From Hydrogenophilales bacterium (lineage in GTDB: Bacteria > Pseudomonadota > Gammaproteobacteria > Burkholderiales > Thiobacillaceae), in assembly GCA_023258975.1 (NCBI GenBank), contig JAHFRD010000010.1:1-64000 (forward strand): a stretch of 64,000 nt of DNA, read 5' to 3'. Below are positions 34,837-44,724 of this stretch, one piece after another (position 1 is the first letter of the stretch; each line of letters opens with the position of its first letter). Made by a program: the position numbers and the translations under genes. The notes below the pieces were generated by a model, which made no database searches, had not been told where the DNA came from, and saw only the letters and a list, made by a program, of their open reading frames with translations.

Positions 34837-35774
34837 GCTTTTCTGGTTATGCGTTCTTTTATGACGGCCAGCAAGCTGGGCTTGTGTTCGCGCGATACCT
34901 GGGCCATTTCGACAAGGCGTTTTTGCACCGCGAACACGCTTTGCGGGCGTTCCGTGTAGTTGAGTTTGAGCATGGAATCGACCAGTTCCAGCAGTTCCCT
35001 GGAAAACAGCCCGGCATGGGTTTTTGCGGCCGGCAGCAATTTGTCCTTATCCTGGCGCTGGTCGGATGGCTGCGGAGGTGTCTTGGCGATGCAGGCGTAG
35101 AGCGTCGCGCCCACGCTGTAGATGTCGGTCCACGGCCCCAGGCGCTCGCGCTGGCTGTATTGCTCCGGCGCGGCAAAACCGGGCGTATACATGGGGGAAG
35201 CGGCCTGAAAATCGTAGGTCAGCGCATGCCGCGCGGCGCCGAAGTCAATCAGCACGGGCGAACCGTCGGCGTGGATGTAGATGTTGGAGGGCTTGATGTC
35301 GAGGTGCAGGATCTTGTGGGCATGAACCTCACGCAGACCGTTCAGCAACTGCACGAACACACCGCGGATGAACGACTCGCGCATGGGTTCCTTGAGGCCG
35401 GTGATGTGGCGTTGCAGGGTTCTCCCCTGCTCGAACCGCATCACCATGTAGGCCGTGTCGTTGGCGCGAAAAAAATTGGTCACGCGCACCACGTTGGGAT
35501 GGCGGATGCCGGCCAGCGCCCTGCCCTCCTCGAAAAAGCACTTCATGCCGTAACGAAACGAGGCTTCCTTGTCTTCCGCCAGAGGGTGCACCGTACCCAT
35601 CTTGCCGCGCCCCACGACGCCGCCCGGCAGGTACTCCTTGATGGCGACCGGCTGCCCCTCGATGTCATAGGCCAGATACACCAAGGAAAAACCGCCGCCG
35701 CCGATGCGGCGATCAATGACGTACTCGCCCAGCTGATAGTTCTGGGGCAGCGGTTCGGTGGATTGGAGGGCCAT
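34833..35774 (-). CDS. Hanks-type serine/threonine protein kinase
   Basis: A 313-residue soluble kinase. Motifs: glycine loop RRIGGGGFSLVY, Lys in VAIKEYLP, catalytic HLDIKPSN, LIDFGAARHA and the APE motif in PGFAAPEQYSQ. The HLD in place of HRD is usual in this bacterial subfamily. No extracytoplasmic sensor domain is seen. The start at ATG 35774 fits the family N-terminus; a codon 45 bases upstream is also in frame but would sit in the divergent promoter region. Confidence 0.93.
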   Translation of the reverse strand: MALQSTEPLPQNYQLGEYVIDRRIGGGGFSLVYLAYDIEGQPVAIKEYLPGGVVGRGKMGTVHPLAEDKEASFRYGMKCFFEEGRALAGIRHPNVVRVTNFFRANDTAYMVMRFEQGRTLQRHITGLKEPMRESFIRGVFVQLLNGLREVHAHKILHLDIKPSNIYIHADGSPVLIDFGAARHALTYDFQAASPMYTPGFAAPEQYSQRERLGPWTDIYSVGATLYACIAKTPPQPSDQRQDKDKLLPAAKTHAGLFSRELLELVDSMLKLNYTERPQSVFAVQKRLVEMAQVSREHKPSLLAVIKERITRKA

Positions 35775-35837
35775 GTGTTCGGCTTGGGGGCGGGGTAAGA
35801 TGCGCCGGTTTGAATTCAACGAAGGATAACCAAGATC

Positions 35838-37339
<1,502 letters not shown>

Positions 37340-37349
37340 CTTGCACGCG

Positions 37350-37387
37350 CCATGAAAAAGGGCCGCTGTCGCGGCCCTTTTTCATGG
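37350..37387. terminator. Bidirectional intrinsic terminator between gmk and ppnP
   Basis: A GC stem (AAAGGGCCGC-TGTC-GCGGCCCTTT) is flanked by A5 and T5, with outer pairs continuing. It suits both the rightward gmk and the leftward ppnP transcripts. Confidence 0.88.
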
Positions 37388-37399
37388 CGGATCGGGTTG

Positions 37400-37717
37400 T
37401 CAGCCGAAATGGCAGACATAGTGGTAAGCCTCGCCGGGGGCCACTTCGATCTCGAAGCTGGAATTGCCCGGCACGGAGAACGATACGCCGGCGCCGTATT
37501 CCTTCCACTCGGTTTCGCCCTTCAGCAGCACGCGGCAACGTCCCTCCACGCCTTCCATGATTTCCGGCACACCGGTGTTGAAAGTCAGCCGCGCCGGCAG
37601 GATGACGCCCACGGATTTGCGGGTGCCGTCGACGAACTGCACGGTATGCGAGACGCACTTGCCATCGAAATAGACGTTGGCCTGTTTGATGACGGAAACA
37701 TTGTCGAATTGGGTCAT
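37400..37717 (-). CDS. ppnP: Pyrimidine/purine nucleoside phosphorylase PpnP
   Basis: A 105-residue cupin-like protein of the former DUF1255 (YaiE) family, which phosphorolyses several nucleosides. Recognised from [40 protein letters not shown] and [19 protein letters not shown]. It starts three bases after argG and ends at the shared terminator, so it is the last gene of the arginine operon here. AGGA precedes the ATG. Confidence 0.93.
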   Translation of the reverse strand: MTQFDNVSVIKQANVYFDGKCVSHTVQFVDGTRKSVGVILPARLTFNTGVPEIMEGVEGRCRVLLKGETEWKEYGAGVSFSVPGNSSFEIEVAPGEAYHYVCHFG

Positions 37718-37719
37718 GG

Positions 37720-38964
37720 TTATTTCCTTTTGGCGTCGAGTTTCGCGGCGATCCGCATGCGCAGCGCATTGAGCTTGATGAAGCCGCCCGCGTCCTTCTG
37801 GTCGTAGGCGCCGGCGTCGTCTTCGAAGGTGGCGATGGTGGAGTCGAACAGGGAGTCGTTCTTCGAATCACGGCCGACGACGATAACGTTGCCCTTGTAC
37901 AGCTTGAGACGCACGAAGCCGTTGACGTTGGCCTGGGTATGGTCGATCAGGGTTTGCAGGGCGACGCGTTCCGGCGCCCACCAGTAGCCGTTGTAGATCA
38001 GGCTGGCGTAGCGCGGCATCAGGTCGTCCTTGAGGTGGGCGACTTCGCGGTCGAGGGTGATGGATTCGATGGCGCGATGGCCTTTGAGCAGGATGGTGCC
38101 GCCGGGGGTTTCATAACAGCCGCGCGATTTCATGCCGACGTAGCGGTTTTCCACCAGGTCGAGGCGGCCGATGCCGTGTTTGCCGCCGAGGCGGTTCAAT
38201 TCCGCCAGCACTTCATGGGCCTTCATGGCCACGCCATTGATGGCGGTTACATCGCCGCGCGTGTAATCCAGGGTGACGTATTCGGCCTCGTCCGGCGCCT
38301 TCTCCGGCGACACGGTCCAGCGCCACATGTCCTCCTCGGCCTCGGCGTTGGGGTCTTCCAGATGACGGCCTTCATAGCTGATGTGCAGCAGGTTGGCGTC
38401 CATCGAGTAGGGCGAGCCGCCCTGGCGGTGCTTCATGTCGATGGGAATGGCGTGGGTCTCGGCATAGGCGATCAGCTTCTCGCGGCTCAGGAGATCCCAC
38501 TCGCGCCAGGGAGCGATGACCTTGATGTCCGGCTTCAAGGCATAGGCGCCGAGTTCAAAGCGCACCTGATCGTTGCCCTTGCCGGTGGCGCCGTGGCAGA
38601 TGGCGTCGGCGCCGGTGGCGTTGACGATCTCGATCAGGCGCTTGGCGATCAGCGGCCGCGCGATGGAGGTGCCGAGCAGGTATTCGCCCTCGTAGACGGT
38701 GTTGGCGCGGAACATCGGAAAGACGAAGTCGCGCACGAACTCTTCGCGCAGGTCGTCGATGTAGATCTGTTCAGGCTTGATGCCGAACTTCAGCGCCTTG
38801 GCGCGCGCCGGTTCCAGTTCCTCGCCTTGCCCCAGATCGGCGGTGAAGGTCACCACCTCGCATTGATAGGTGTCTTGCAGCCATTTCAGGATGACCGAGG
38901 TGTCGAGGCCGCCGGAGTAGGCGAGGACTACTTTGTTGATTCCAACTTTATTGAGGTCACTCAT
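37720..38964 (-). CDS. argG: Argininosuccinate synthase
   Basis: A 414-residue enzyme joining citrulline and aspartate with ATP in arginine synthesis. It has the PP-loop [18 protein letters not shown] and the blocks [16 protein letters not shown] and [18 protein letters not shown]. It lies downstream of argD and argF in one leftward unit, separated from argF by two small accessory genes. Confidence 0.98.
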   Translation of the reverse strand: MSDLNKVGINKVVLAYSGGLDTSVILKWLQDTYQCEVVTFTADLGQGEELEPARAKALKFGIKPEQIYIDDLREEFVRDFVFPMFRANTVYEGEYLLGTSIARPLIAKRLIEIVNATGADAICHGATGKGNDQVRFELGAYALKPDIKVIAPWREWDLLSREKLIAYAETHAIPIDMKHRQGGSPYSMDANLLHISYEGRHLEDPNAEAEEDMWRWTVSPEKAPDEAEYVTLDYTRGDVTAINGVAMKAHEVLAELNRLGGKHGIGRLDLVENRYVGMKSRGCYETPGGTILLKGHRAIESITLDREVAHLKDDLMPRYASLIYNGYWWAPERVALQTLIDHTQANVNGFVRLKLYKGNVIVVGRDSKNDSLFDSTIATFEDDAGAYDQKDAGGFIKLNALRMRIAAKLDAKRK

Positions 38965-38987
38965 GATTCAGATTCCAGATCGAAAAA

Positions 38988-39239
38988 TCAGGCGGCTTGA
39001 GCCAGAAAGGCTTCCCCACCGATGTTGTTGTGATAGAGGTCAATGATGGGAAAGCAGAGATCATAGTCACCCCATACCAATTCGCCGTGTTCCAGGCAGG
39101 CGCGGATGGCGGGATGGTTGGAGCGTTGCAGGAAAGGCAGGAAACCGAGGGTCTGGCTGAAGCCATCATCAAAATCCAGACGGATGCGGTAATCGCCCAG
39201 CCATTCGGCATTCACGATGTTGATGATGTCGGGGGTCAT
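38988..39239 (-). CDS. DUF2442 protein
   Basis: An 83-residue protein of the DUF2442 type (LGDYRIRLDFDDGFSQTLGF, ACLEHGELVWGDYDLCFPII). Its ATG overlaps the stop of the DUF4160 gene. DUF4160-DUF2442 pairs recur as small two-gene modules and are suspected toxin-antitoxin systems; that role is not proven here. Confidence 0.82.
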   Translation of the reverse strand: MTPDIINIVNAEWLGDYRIRLDFDDGFSQTLGFLPFLQRSNHPAIRACLEHGELVWGDYDLCFPIIDLYHNNIGGEAFLAQAA

Positions 39240-39541
39240 TTCAGCCTCCGGGTCAGGCGCTCGCTGGCGACGGGTTTGTGCAAGACAAAGAAATCAATCC
39301 ACTTGGCAACGATCTCATCGGCGCGGGCAATGACGAGTTCCTGAAAGTGCCGCATCTCCCTCGGAGATAAGGGCAAACGGCCCGAGGCGGGATTGAAAAG
39401 CACTTCGACCACCTTGCCGCCGATCAGGACAAGTTCCGCGCGGGATTCGCGTCCCTGGCGCTTGGCATGGACATGCACGGGTTCATGCTCGTTGGCATAG
39501 AACGGGATGATGAGCCCCATGTATTCATACGGCTTGGGCAT
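39236..39541 (-). CDS. DUF4160 protein
   Basis: A 101-residue DUF4160 protein, recognised from GLIIPFYANEHEPVHVHAKR and SPREMRHFQELVIARADEIVAKW. Its start lies 17 bases inside the 3' end of argF. It is coupled to the DUF2442 gene by ATGA. The pair interrupts an otherwise conserved argF-argG order. Confidence 0.85.
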   Translation of the reverse strand: MPKPYEYMGLIIPFYANEHEPVHVHAKRQGRESRAELVLIGGKVVEVLFNPASGRLPLSPREMRHFQELVIARADEIVAKWIDFFVLHKPVASERLTRRLK

Positions 39542-40472
39542 CCCATCGACCCTCGACCCGTCCCAACAGCAGGTACTCCATCAACGCCTTCTGCACATGC
39601 AACCGGTTTTCCGCTTCATCCCAAACCACCGATTGCGGGCCGTCGATGACGTCTGCTTCGACTTCCTCGCCGCGATGCGCGGGCAGGCAGTGCATGAACA
39701 GGGCGCCCTCGGTGGCCACGCGCATCATGTCGTTATCGACGCTCCAGTCGGCGAAGGCCTTCACGCGCTCGGCGTTTTCCGCCTCGAAACCCATGCTGGT
39801 CCAGACGTCGGTGGTGACCAGGTCGGCGTCGCGGCAGGCGTCCATCGGATCGGCGAAGGCTTCGTAGTGGTCGGTGCCGAACAGGCCGGCGCGTTCCGGT
39901 TCCACTTCGTAGCCGGGCGGGGTGGAGACATGGACGTTGAAATCCAGCACCTCGGCGGCTTGCAGCCAGGTGTTGCACATGTTGTTGGAGTCGCCGATCC
40001 AGGCCACGGTCTTGCCCTGGATGGGGCCGCGCCGCTCGATGAGGGTGTAGATGTCGGCGAGGATCTGGCAGGGGTGGTATTCGTTGGTCAGGCCGTTGAT
40101 GACCGGCACCCGTGAATGGGCGGCGAAACGTTCGATGATTTCCTGCTCGAAGGTGCGGATCATCACCACATCCACCATGCGCGAAATCACCTCCGCCGCG
40201 TCCTCCACCGGCTCGCCGCGGCCCAATTGGGTGTCGCGCGTGTTCAGATAGATCGCCGAGCCACCCAACTGGTGCATGCCGGCCTCGAAGGAGAGGCGGG
40301 TGCGGGTCGAGCTCTTCTCGAAAATCATGGCCAGGGTGCGATCCGCCAGCGGGTGGTAAGGCTGGTAGCGCTTGAAGCGTTCCTTGATGACCCGAGTGCG
40401 CGCGAACAGGTACTCCAGTTCGTCGCGGGAGAAGTCCTTGAATTGCAGGAAGTGCTTCAATGCCGGCGCCAT
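39525..40472 (-). CDS. argF: Ornithine carbamoyltransferase
   Basis: A 315-residue enzyme making citrulline from ornithine and carbamoyl phosphate. Motifs: FEKSSTRTRLSFEAGMHQLG, the HPCQ-like YHPCQILAD, WIGDSNNMCNTW and MHCLPAHRGEEV. It starts four bases after argD. The last codons overlap the DUF4160 start. Confidence 0.97.
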   Translation of the reverse strand: MAPALKHFLQFKDFSRDELEYLFARTRVIKERFKRYQPYHPLADRTLAMIFEKSSTRTRLSFEAGMHQLGGSAIYLNTRDTQLGRGEPVEDAAEVISRMVDVVMIRTFEQEIIERFAAHSRVPVINGLTNEYHPCQILADIYTLIERRGPIQGKTVAWIGDSNNMCNTWLQAAEVLDFNVHVSTPPGYEVEPERAGLFGTDHYEAFADPMDACRDADLVTTDVWTSMGFEAENAERVKAFADWSVDNDMMRVATEGALFMHCLPAHRGEEVEADVIDGPQSVVWDEAENRLHVQKALMEYLLLGRVEGRWDAQAV

Positions 40473-40476
40473 GAAC

Positions 40477-41649
40477 TTATTCCAGAAATGCGCGGATCAG
40501 TTCCGCCAGTTTTTCCGTGAGCAGGGCGGCTTCCTCGCGTTTCAGGATCAGCGGCGGCAGCAGGCGCACCACGGTGTCGTTGGTGACGTTAATCAGCATT
40601 TTCCGTTCCAGCGCCTGTTTCACCAGATCGCCACAGGGCCGGTCGAGCTCGATGCCGATCATCAGGCCCTGGCCACGCACCTCGCGCACGCCCGCCAACC
40701 CATCGAGGCGGTGGATCAGGTCGGCGCGTATGAAGGCGCCGACCGCCGCCGCGTTCTCCAGCAACTGGTCCTCGTCCATGACCCGCAAGGTGGTCAGCGC
40801 CGCAGCGCAGGCCAGCGGATTGCCGCCGAAGGTGGAACCGTGCTTGCCCGGAACGAAAGTCTCCGCCGCGACGCCGCGCGCCAGACAGGCGCCCACCGGC
40901 ATGCCGGAGCCGAGGCCCTTGGCCAGGGTCATCACGTCGGGCTTGACGTCACTGTGCTGGAAGGCGAACCAGGTGCCGGTGCGGCCAACGCCGGTCTGCA
41001 CTTCGTCCAGCATCAGAAGCCAGGAATTCTCGTCGCAGATGCGGCGCAGCCTGGCCATGTAGTCGATCTGCGGAATCTGCACGCCGCCCTCGCCCTGATA
41101 CGGTTCCACCAGCACGGCGACGATATTTTTATGATGCGCGGCAAGTGCGGCGACGGCCTCGGCGTCACCAAACGGAACCCGCACGAAACCGGTGACCAAA
41201 GGCTCGAAACCGGCCTGTACCTTGCGGTTGCCGGTGGCGGAGAGCGTCGCCATCGTCCTGCCGTGGAAACTTTTTTCCATGACCACGATGGCTGGATTTT
41301 CGATGCCCCGGTTATGGGCATGCAGGCGGGCGATCTTGATCGCGGCCTCATTGGCCTCGGCGCCGGAGTTGCAGAAGAAGGCGCGCTCCAGCCCGGACAG
41401 GGCGCACAGGCGTTCCGCCAGACGTTCCTGTTCGCGGATGTGGTAGAGGTTGGAGGTATGAATCAGGCGCCCGGCCTGCTCACACAAAGCCCGCGTCAGT
41501 TCGGGATGGGCGTGGCCCAGGCCGTTCACGGCCACCCCGGCCAGGGCATCCAGATATTTGTCGCCGTTCTCGTCGAACAGCCAGACTCCCTCGCCGCGTG
41601 TAAAAGCGACCGGGAGGCGCGCATAGGTTTGCATCAGGTAGTCGGACAT
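40477..41649 (-). CDS. argD: Acetylornithine aminotransferase
   Basis: A 390-residue class III PLP aminotransferase of arginine synthesis (it may also serve lysine synthesis). The PLP lysine is in VMTLAKGLGSGMPVGACLA; FCNSGAEANEAAIKIAR and LMLDEVQTGVGRTG are clear. It is the first gene of the argD-argF-argG-ppnP unit. Confidence 0.96.
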   Translation of the reverse strand: MSDYLMQTYARLPVAFTRGEGVWLFDENGDKYLDALAGVAVNGLGHAHPELTRALCEQAGRLIHTSNLYHIREQERLAERLCALSGLERAFFCNSGAEANEAAIKIARLHAHNRGIENPAIVVMEKSFHGRTMATLSATGNRKVQAGFEPLVTGFVRVPFGDAEAVAALAAHHKNIVAVLVEPYQGEGGVQIPQIDYMARLRRICDENSWLLMLDEVQTGVGRTGTWFAFQHSDVKPDVMTLAKGLGSGMPVGACLARGVAAETFVPGKHGSTFGGNPLACAAALTTLRVMDEDQLLENAAAVGAFIRADLIHRLDGLAGVREVRGQGLMIGIELDRPCGDLVKQALERKMLINVTNDTVVRLLPPLILKREEAALLTEKLAELIRAFLE

Positions 41650-41723
41650 TTCTCTGCTTTCAGATCACGGAAACAAGGTTGCGGCCATCACGACCGCGCC
41701 CGGCTTCATAAAGAAAGCGGGGA

Positions 41724-41751
41724 AACATACCACCAAACCACTATTTTACAA
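41724..41751 (-). promoter_or_regulatory. Possible sigma-70 promoter of the arginine operon
   Basis: On the minus strand TTGTAA, 16 bases, TATGTT, about 75 bases upstream of the argD ATG. The -35 box touches the 3' end of pabB. I see no clear ArgR box. Confidence 0.4.
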
Positions 41752-43179
41752 ACGGGGCGGCGGGCACGGGCCGGATTGCGGCTTTTTCGACGACCGCTGC
41801 TCGAACCCCGCCAGCACTTCGCGCAGCGCGCGCGCCTTGTCCAGACATTCCTGGTATTCCGCGTCGGCCCGGGAATCCGCCACCAGGCCGCCGCCGGCCC
41901 AGAAGCGCAGGCGGTTGCCGGCGCAGGTCAGGGTGCGGATGGCGATGTTGGTATCCATGCTGCCGTCCGCGCCGAGGTAACCGATGGCGCCGCAGTAGAC
42001 GCCGCGCCGTTCCGCTTCCAGTTCCTCGATGATCTGCATGGCGCGCAACTTGGGTGCGCCGGTGATGGATCCGCCCGGGAAAGCCGCCGCCAATTGATCG
42101 AGCGCGCTTTGGCCGTGGGCCAGGCGCCCCTGCACGGTACTGACCAGGTGATGCACGGTGGCATAGCTTTCCAGCGCGAACAGGCTGGGCACGGTGACAC
42201 TGCCCGGCGCGCAGACCTGGCCCAGGTCGTTGCGCAGCAGGTCAACGATCATCAGATTTTCCGCGCGGTCCTTGGCGCTGCCGGAGAGTTCCGCCATGCG
42301 CCGGGCGTCTTCGCCGGGGTCGTCGCTGCGCGGCCGCGTGCCCTTGATCGGGCGGGTTTCCACCAGCCCGTCGCGTACCGATAAAAAACGTTCCGGCGAG
42401 GAGGACAGTACCTGGCCGAAAGGAAAATTGAGCCAGGCCGAGAATGGCGCCGGATTGCGTGCGCGCAACGCCCGGTAGAGCGGCCAGGGCCGTCCCCGGC
42501 AGGGGGCGGCGAAACGCAGGGCGAGGTTGACCTGATAACAATCGCCGGCATGGATGTATTTCCGCACCTGGGCAAAAGCGCGCTGGTAAGCATCCCGATC
42601 CAGGCTGGATTCGATCTCGCCGGTGAGCGCGAAATCGTCCGCCTCCGGCTCACCCCGCATACCCGCCAGAAAACGTTCCATCCAGCCCCGCCCGGCGGCA
42701 TCGTCGCTCGCCCACAACCGGCAGGTACGCTCGTGGTGGTCGATCACCAGGGCGCCGTCATAGAGCCCCACGGCCATTTCCGGCAGGCCCTCGGTATCCC
42801 TGGCCACACTCGGCAGACGATGCGGGCGCCGCGCCAGATCGTAGGCGAAGTAGCCCAGGGCGCCCCCGACAAAGGGTGCCGAAACCCGGGGGCGCGGTGG
42901 CCCGAGTCGCGCGCGCAACAATTCCAGTGGGTCATCCCGGCTTTGTTCCAGGCCACCGCCGGCGTATTCGACGCGGGTCTCCATTCCGCGCGTGACCAGC
43001 GTGGCGCGCGGCAGGGCGGTGATGATGTCATATCGCCCCGCCCGGCTCGCCGGCCAGGCGCTGTCCAGCCAGTGCGCCCAGGGCTGATGCGCCAGTGGCG
43101 CGAACACACGCGCGCTGTCGTCGGGATAGGGCAGATCGAATGAGATGGTCACAACGGAGATTCCGATGGGGGCCGGCAT
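41746..43179 (-). CDS. pabB: Aminodeoxychorismate synthase component I
   Basis: A 477-residue chorismate-binding enzyme that makes 4-amino-4-deoxychorismate for folate. The conserved core is complete: HAGDCYQVNLALRF, ETRPIKGTRPR, ENLMIVDLLRNDLG and FPGGSITGAPKLRAMQII. The start at ATG 43179 is preferred over the longer frame, which reads into the DnaA-box-containing intergenic region. It is not fused to a PabC domain. Anthranilate synthase TrpE is less likely because of the PIKGTRPR block and length. Confidence 0.93.
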   Translation of the reverse strand: MPAPIGISVVTISFDLPYPDDSARVFAPLAHQPWAHWLDSAWPASRAGRYDIITALPRATLVTRGMETRVEYAGGGLEQSRDDPLELLRARLGPPRPRVSAPFVGGALGYFAYDLARRPHRLPSVARDTEGLPEMAVGLYDGALVIDHHERTCRLWASDDAAGRGWMERFLAGMRGEPEADDFALTGEIESSLDRDAYQRAFAQVRKYIHAGDCYQVNLALRFAAPCRGRPWPLYRALRARNPAPFSAWLNFPFGQVLSSSPERFLSVRDGLVETRPIKGTRPRSDDPGEDARRMAELSGSAKDRAENLMIVDLLRNDLGQVCAPGSVTVPSLFALESYATVHHLVSTVQGRLAHGQSALDQLAAAFPGGSITGAPKLRAMQIIEELEAERRGVYCGAIGYLGADGSMDTNIAIRTLTCAGNRLRFWAGGGLVADSRADAEYQECLDKARALREVLAGFEQRSSKKPQSGPCPPPRL

Positions 43180-43537
43180 TGTGGCCCGCGCTCCGCTGCG
43201 GCTCAAGGCCAAGACGGAGGCTTGGCTGGGGGTGTTGAAAAGTCCACAGCTTCTGTGGATAACTCTGTGCACAAACACGGGACAAATGCCCTAACCCCCC
43301 GTCCCGCCAGTGGCTTGTATGTGGCGACCACTTTTTAGGCAGCCACGTCGGCGTTAAGAATCAATGACTTACAAAAACACCTAGCAACATCAGTGAGATA
43401 CGCACGTTTTCTGACAAAGATGTTGCAACTGTGGACACAAGTCGCTCTTGACACCCTGAAAAGGTGGCGAAACACCAGCAATGAAGCGGGTTCCCGGCAA
43501 GTTGGCCGTACCCCCGCATCGGCGAAAAACGGGAGGC
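43180..43537. other. Intergenic region with a DnaA box and lower GC
   Basis: No convincing gene. A perfect DnaA box (TGTGGATAA, complement TTATCCACA) lies at 43254-43262. An inverted-repeat partner, TCCACAGCTTCTGTGGA, precedes it, and the near-match TGTGCACAA lies at 43266-43274. From about 43330 to 43460 the DNA is clearly more AT-rich than its surroundings. It may be a DnaA-controlled or DnaA-titrating site or a remnant of foreign DNA. Confidence 0.5.
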
Positions 43538-44707
43538 TCACTCCGGCCCATAGATGAAATACAGCCCCAATGGCCGCAGCAGGCTCTGCCCCAACGCCTC
43601 TTCGCCGCCCGCCAGACGCGGGCGCGCGGCAAGAATTTTGATCCTGCTCAAGCCCGGCGGTGTCGGCGGCGTGGGGCCGGGGGGAAATTCCAGGGTTTCC
43701 GCCACGGCTTGGCCGGGCCGCGCGAGCAGCACCCGGGGTGGCGCGCTGATCGGCGGCGCGGGACAGGTTGCCGGGCGCTCACGCGCCAGGCGTTCCAGGG
43801 GCGCGCGGGCACCGCGCGCCAGGCGAACCAGCGCATCGTCGAGTTCGGCGGCCGGCGCGCATAGATCCAGCAGGCTGACTTCCACTTCCACCTCCGCGCC
43901 GGTTTCCGCCGTGAGCCGTAGCGAGATGGCAAGCCCCCCAGCCGGCCCGGGCACCACCCCGGCCTCCAGGTTGCCGCGCAGACTGAGCGGCAGGCGTTCA
44001 TCGCGCCCGACCGGGTTGCGCCATTTGAAGCCTTCCATGAACCACGCCAGGCCCCGCCCGAGATTGGCCGCTTCCGGAGGCCGGGTGTACTCAACCCCAT
44101 AGCCGGTCAACATGCCATCCTGGCCGAGGCGCTCCGCATCCCCGTGAACCAGGGCCTCCAGCGCCTCCCGGCCGGGTTGCGCGGCGACGACGCGGGTCGC
44201 GCTCCAGGGCCGCGCCTCGGGGCCGAAACCCACGCCGGCGAGGAGGTCGTATACCGGCTTGGGCAAGCCGGCCGCTTGCGGCGAGGCGAACGCCAGCAGG
44301 CTGTAGGCGCGCCCCTCATGCACCGTGGCAAGCTGGAACACGATGGCGGCGCCATCGCCCGCCGGGCGGCGGCAGACCAACCAGCGCGCGGCGCCGATCT
44401 CGATTTCCCCGATCTCCGCGCTCTTGCCATATTGATATGCCCATTTCTTGCGCAGATTGGCGTGGAACGCTTCCGCATCCGCCTTGATCGGCGTCGCCCG
44501 GCGCGGCAACGCGACCTGCATGGCGACCCCCTGCGGAACCGGCCATTCCAGCAGATAAACACCGTCCTCTTTTTCCTGTGCCGCGTCGCCACGCCGCCAG
44601 GCCGCGTCGGGGGACAGGCTCATGGCGTCCACGCGCAGGGTCTCCGCCAACGCGCCCGACATGGCCAACAGCAACACCCCGCACCACATCCAGCCTCTGA
44701 CTTTCAT
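43538..44707 (-). CDS. Exported protein of unknown function
   Basis: A 389-residue protein with a clear signal peptide from ATG 44707 (MKVRGWMWCGVLLLAMSGALA), so it is probably periplasmic. I recognise no domain. The body is a mix of beta-rich stretches (YLLEWPVPQGVAMQVALP, ARWLVCRR, AIVFQLATVHEGRAY) and a proline-rich segment near residues 340-360. It ends LYFIYGPE. It is divergent from hrpA, with starts only about 17 bases apart. Confidence 0.75.
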   Translation of the reverse strand: MKVRGWMWCGVLLLAMSGALAETLRVDAMSLSPDAAWRRGDAAQEKEDGVYLLEWPVPQGVAMQVALPRRATPIKADAEAFHANLRKKWAYQYGKSAEIGEIEIGAARWLVCRRPAGDGAAIVFQLATVHEGRAYSLLAFASPQAAGLPKPVYDLLAGVGFGPEARPWSATRVVAAQPGREALEALVHGDAERLGQDGMLTGYGVEYTRPPEAANLGRGLAWFMEGFKWRNPVGRDERLPLSLRGNLEAGVVPGPAGGLAISLRLTAETGAEVEVEVSLLDLCAPAAELDDALVRLARGARAPLERLARERPATCPAPPISAPPRVLLARPGQAVAETLEFPPGPTPPTPPGLSRIKILAARPRLAGGEEALGQSLLRPLGLYFIYGPE

Positions 44708-44724
44708 GCTATTTTCGCCGCCCC

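Noticed and set aside
43180-43537. Small minus-strand frames of 68 and 80 codons
   Set aside because: Cys-rich, low-complexity translations without a ribosome site, differing in each frame; the region looks regulatory.
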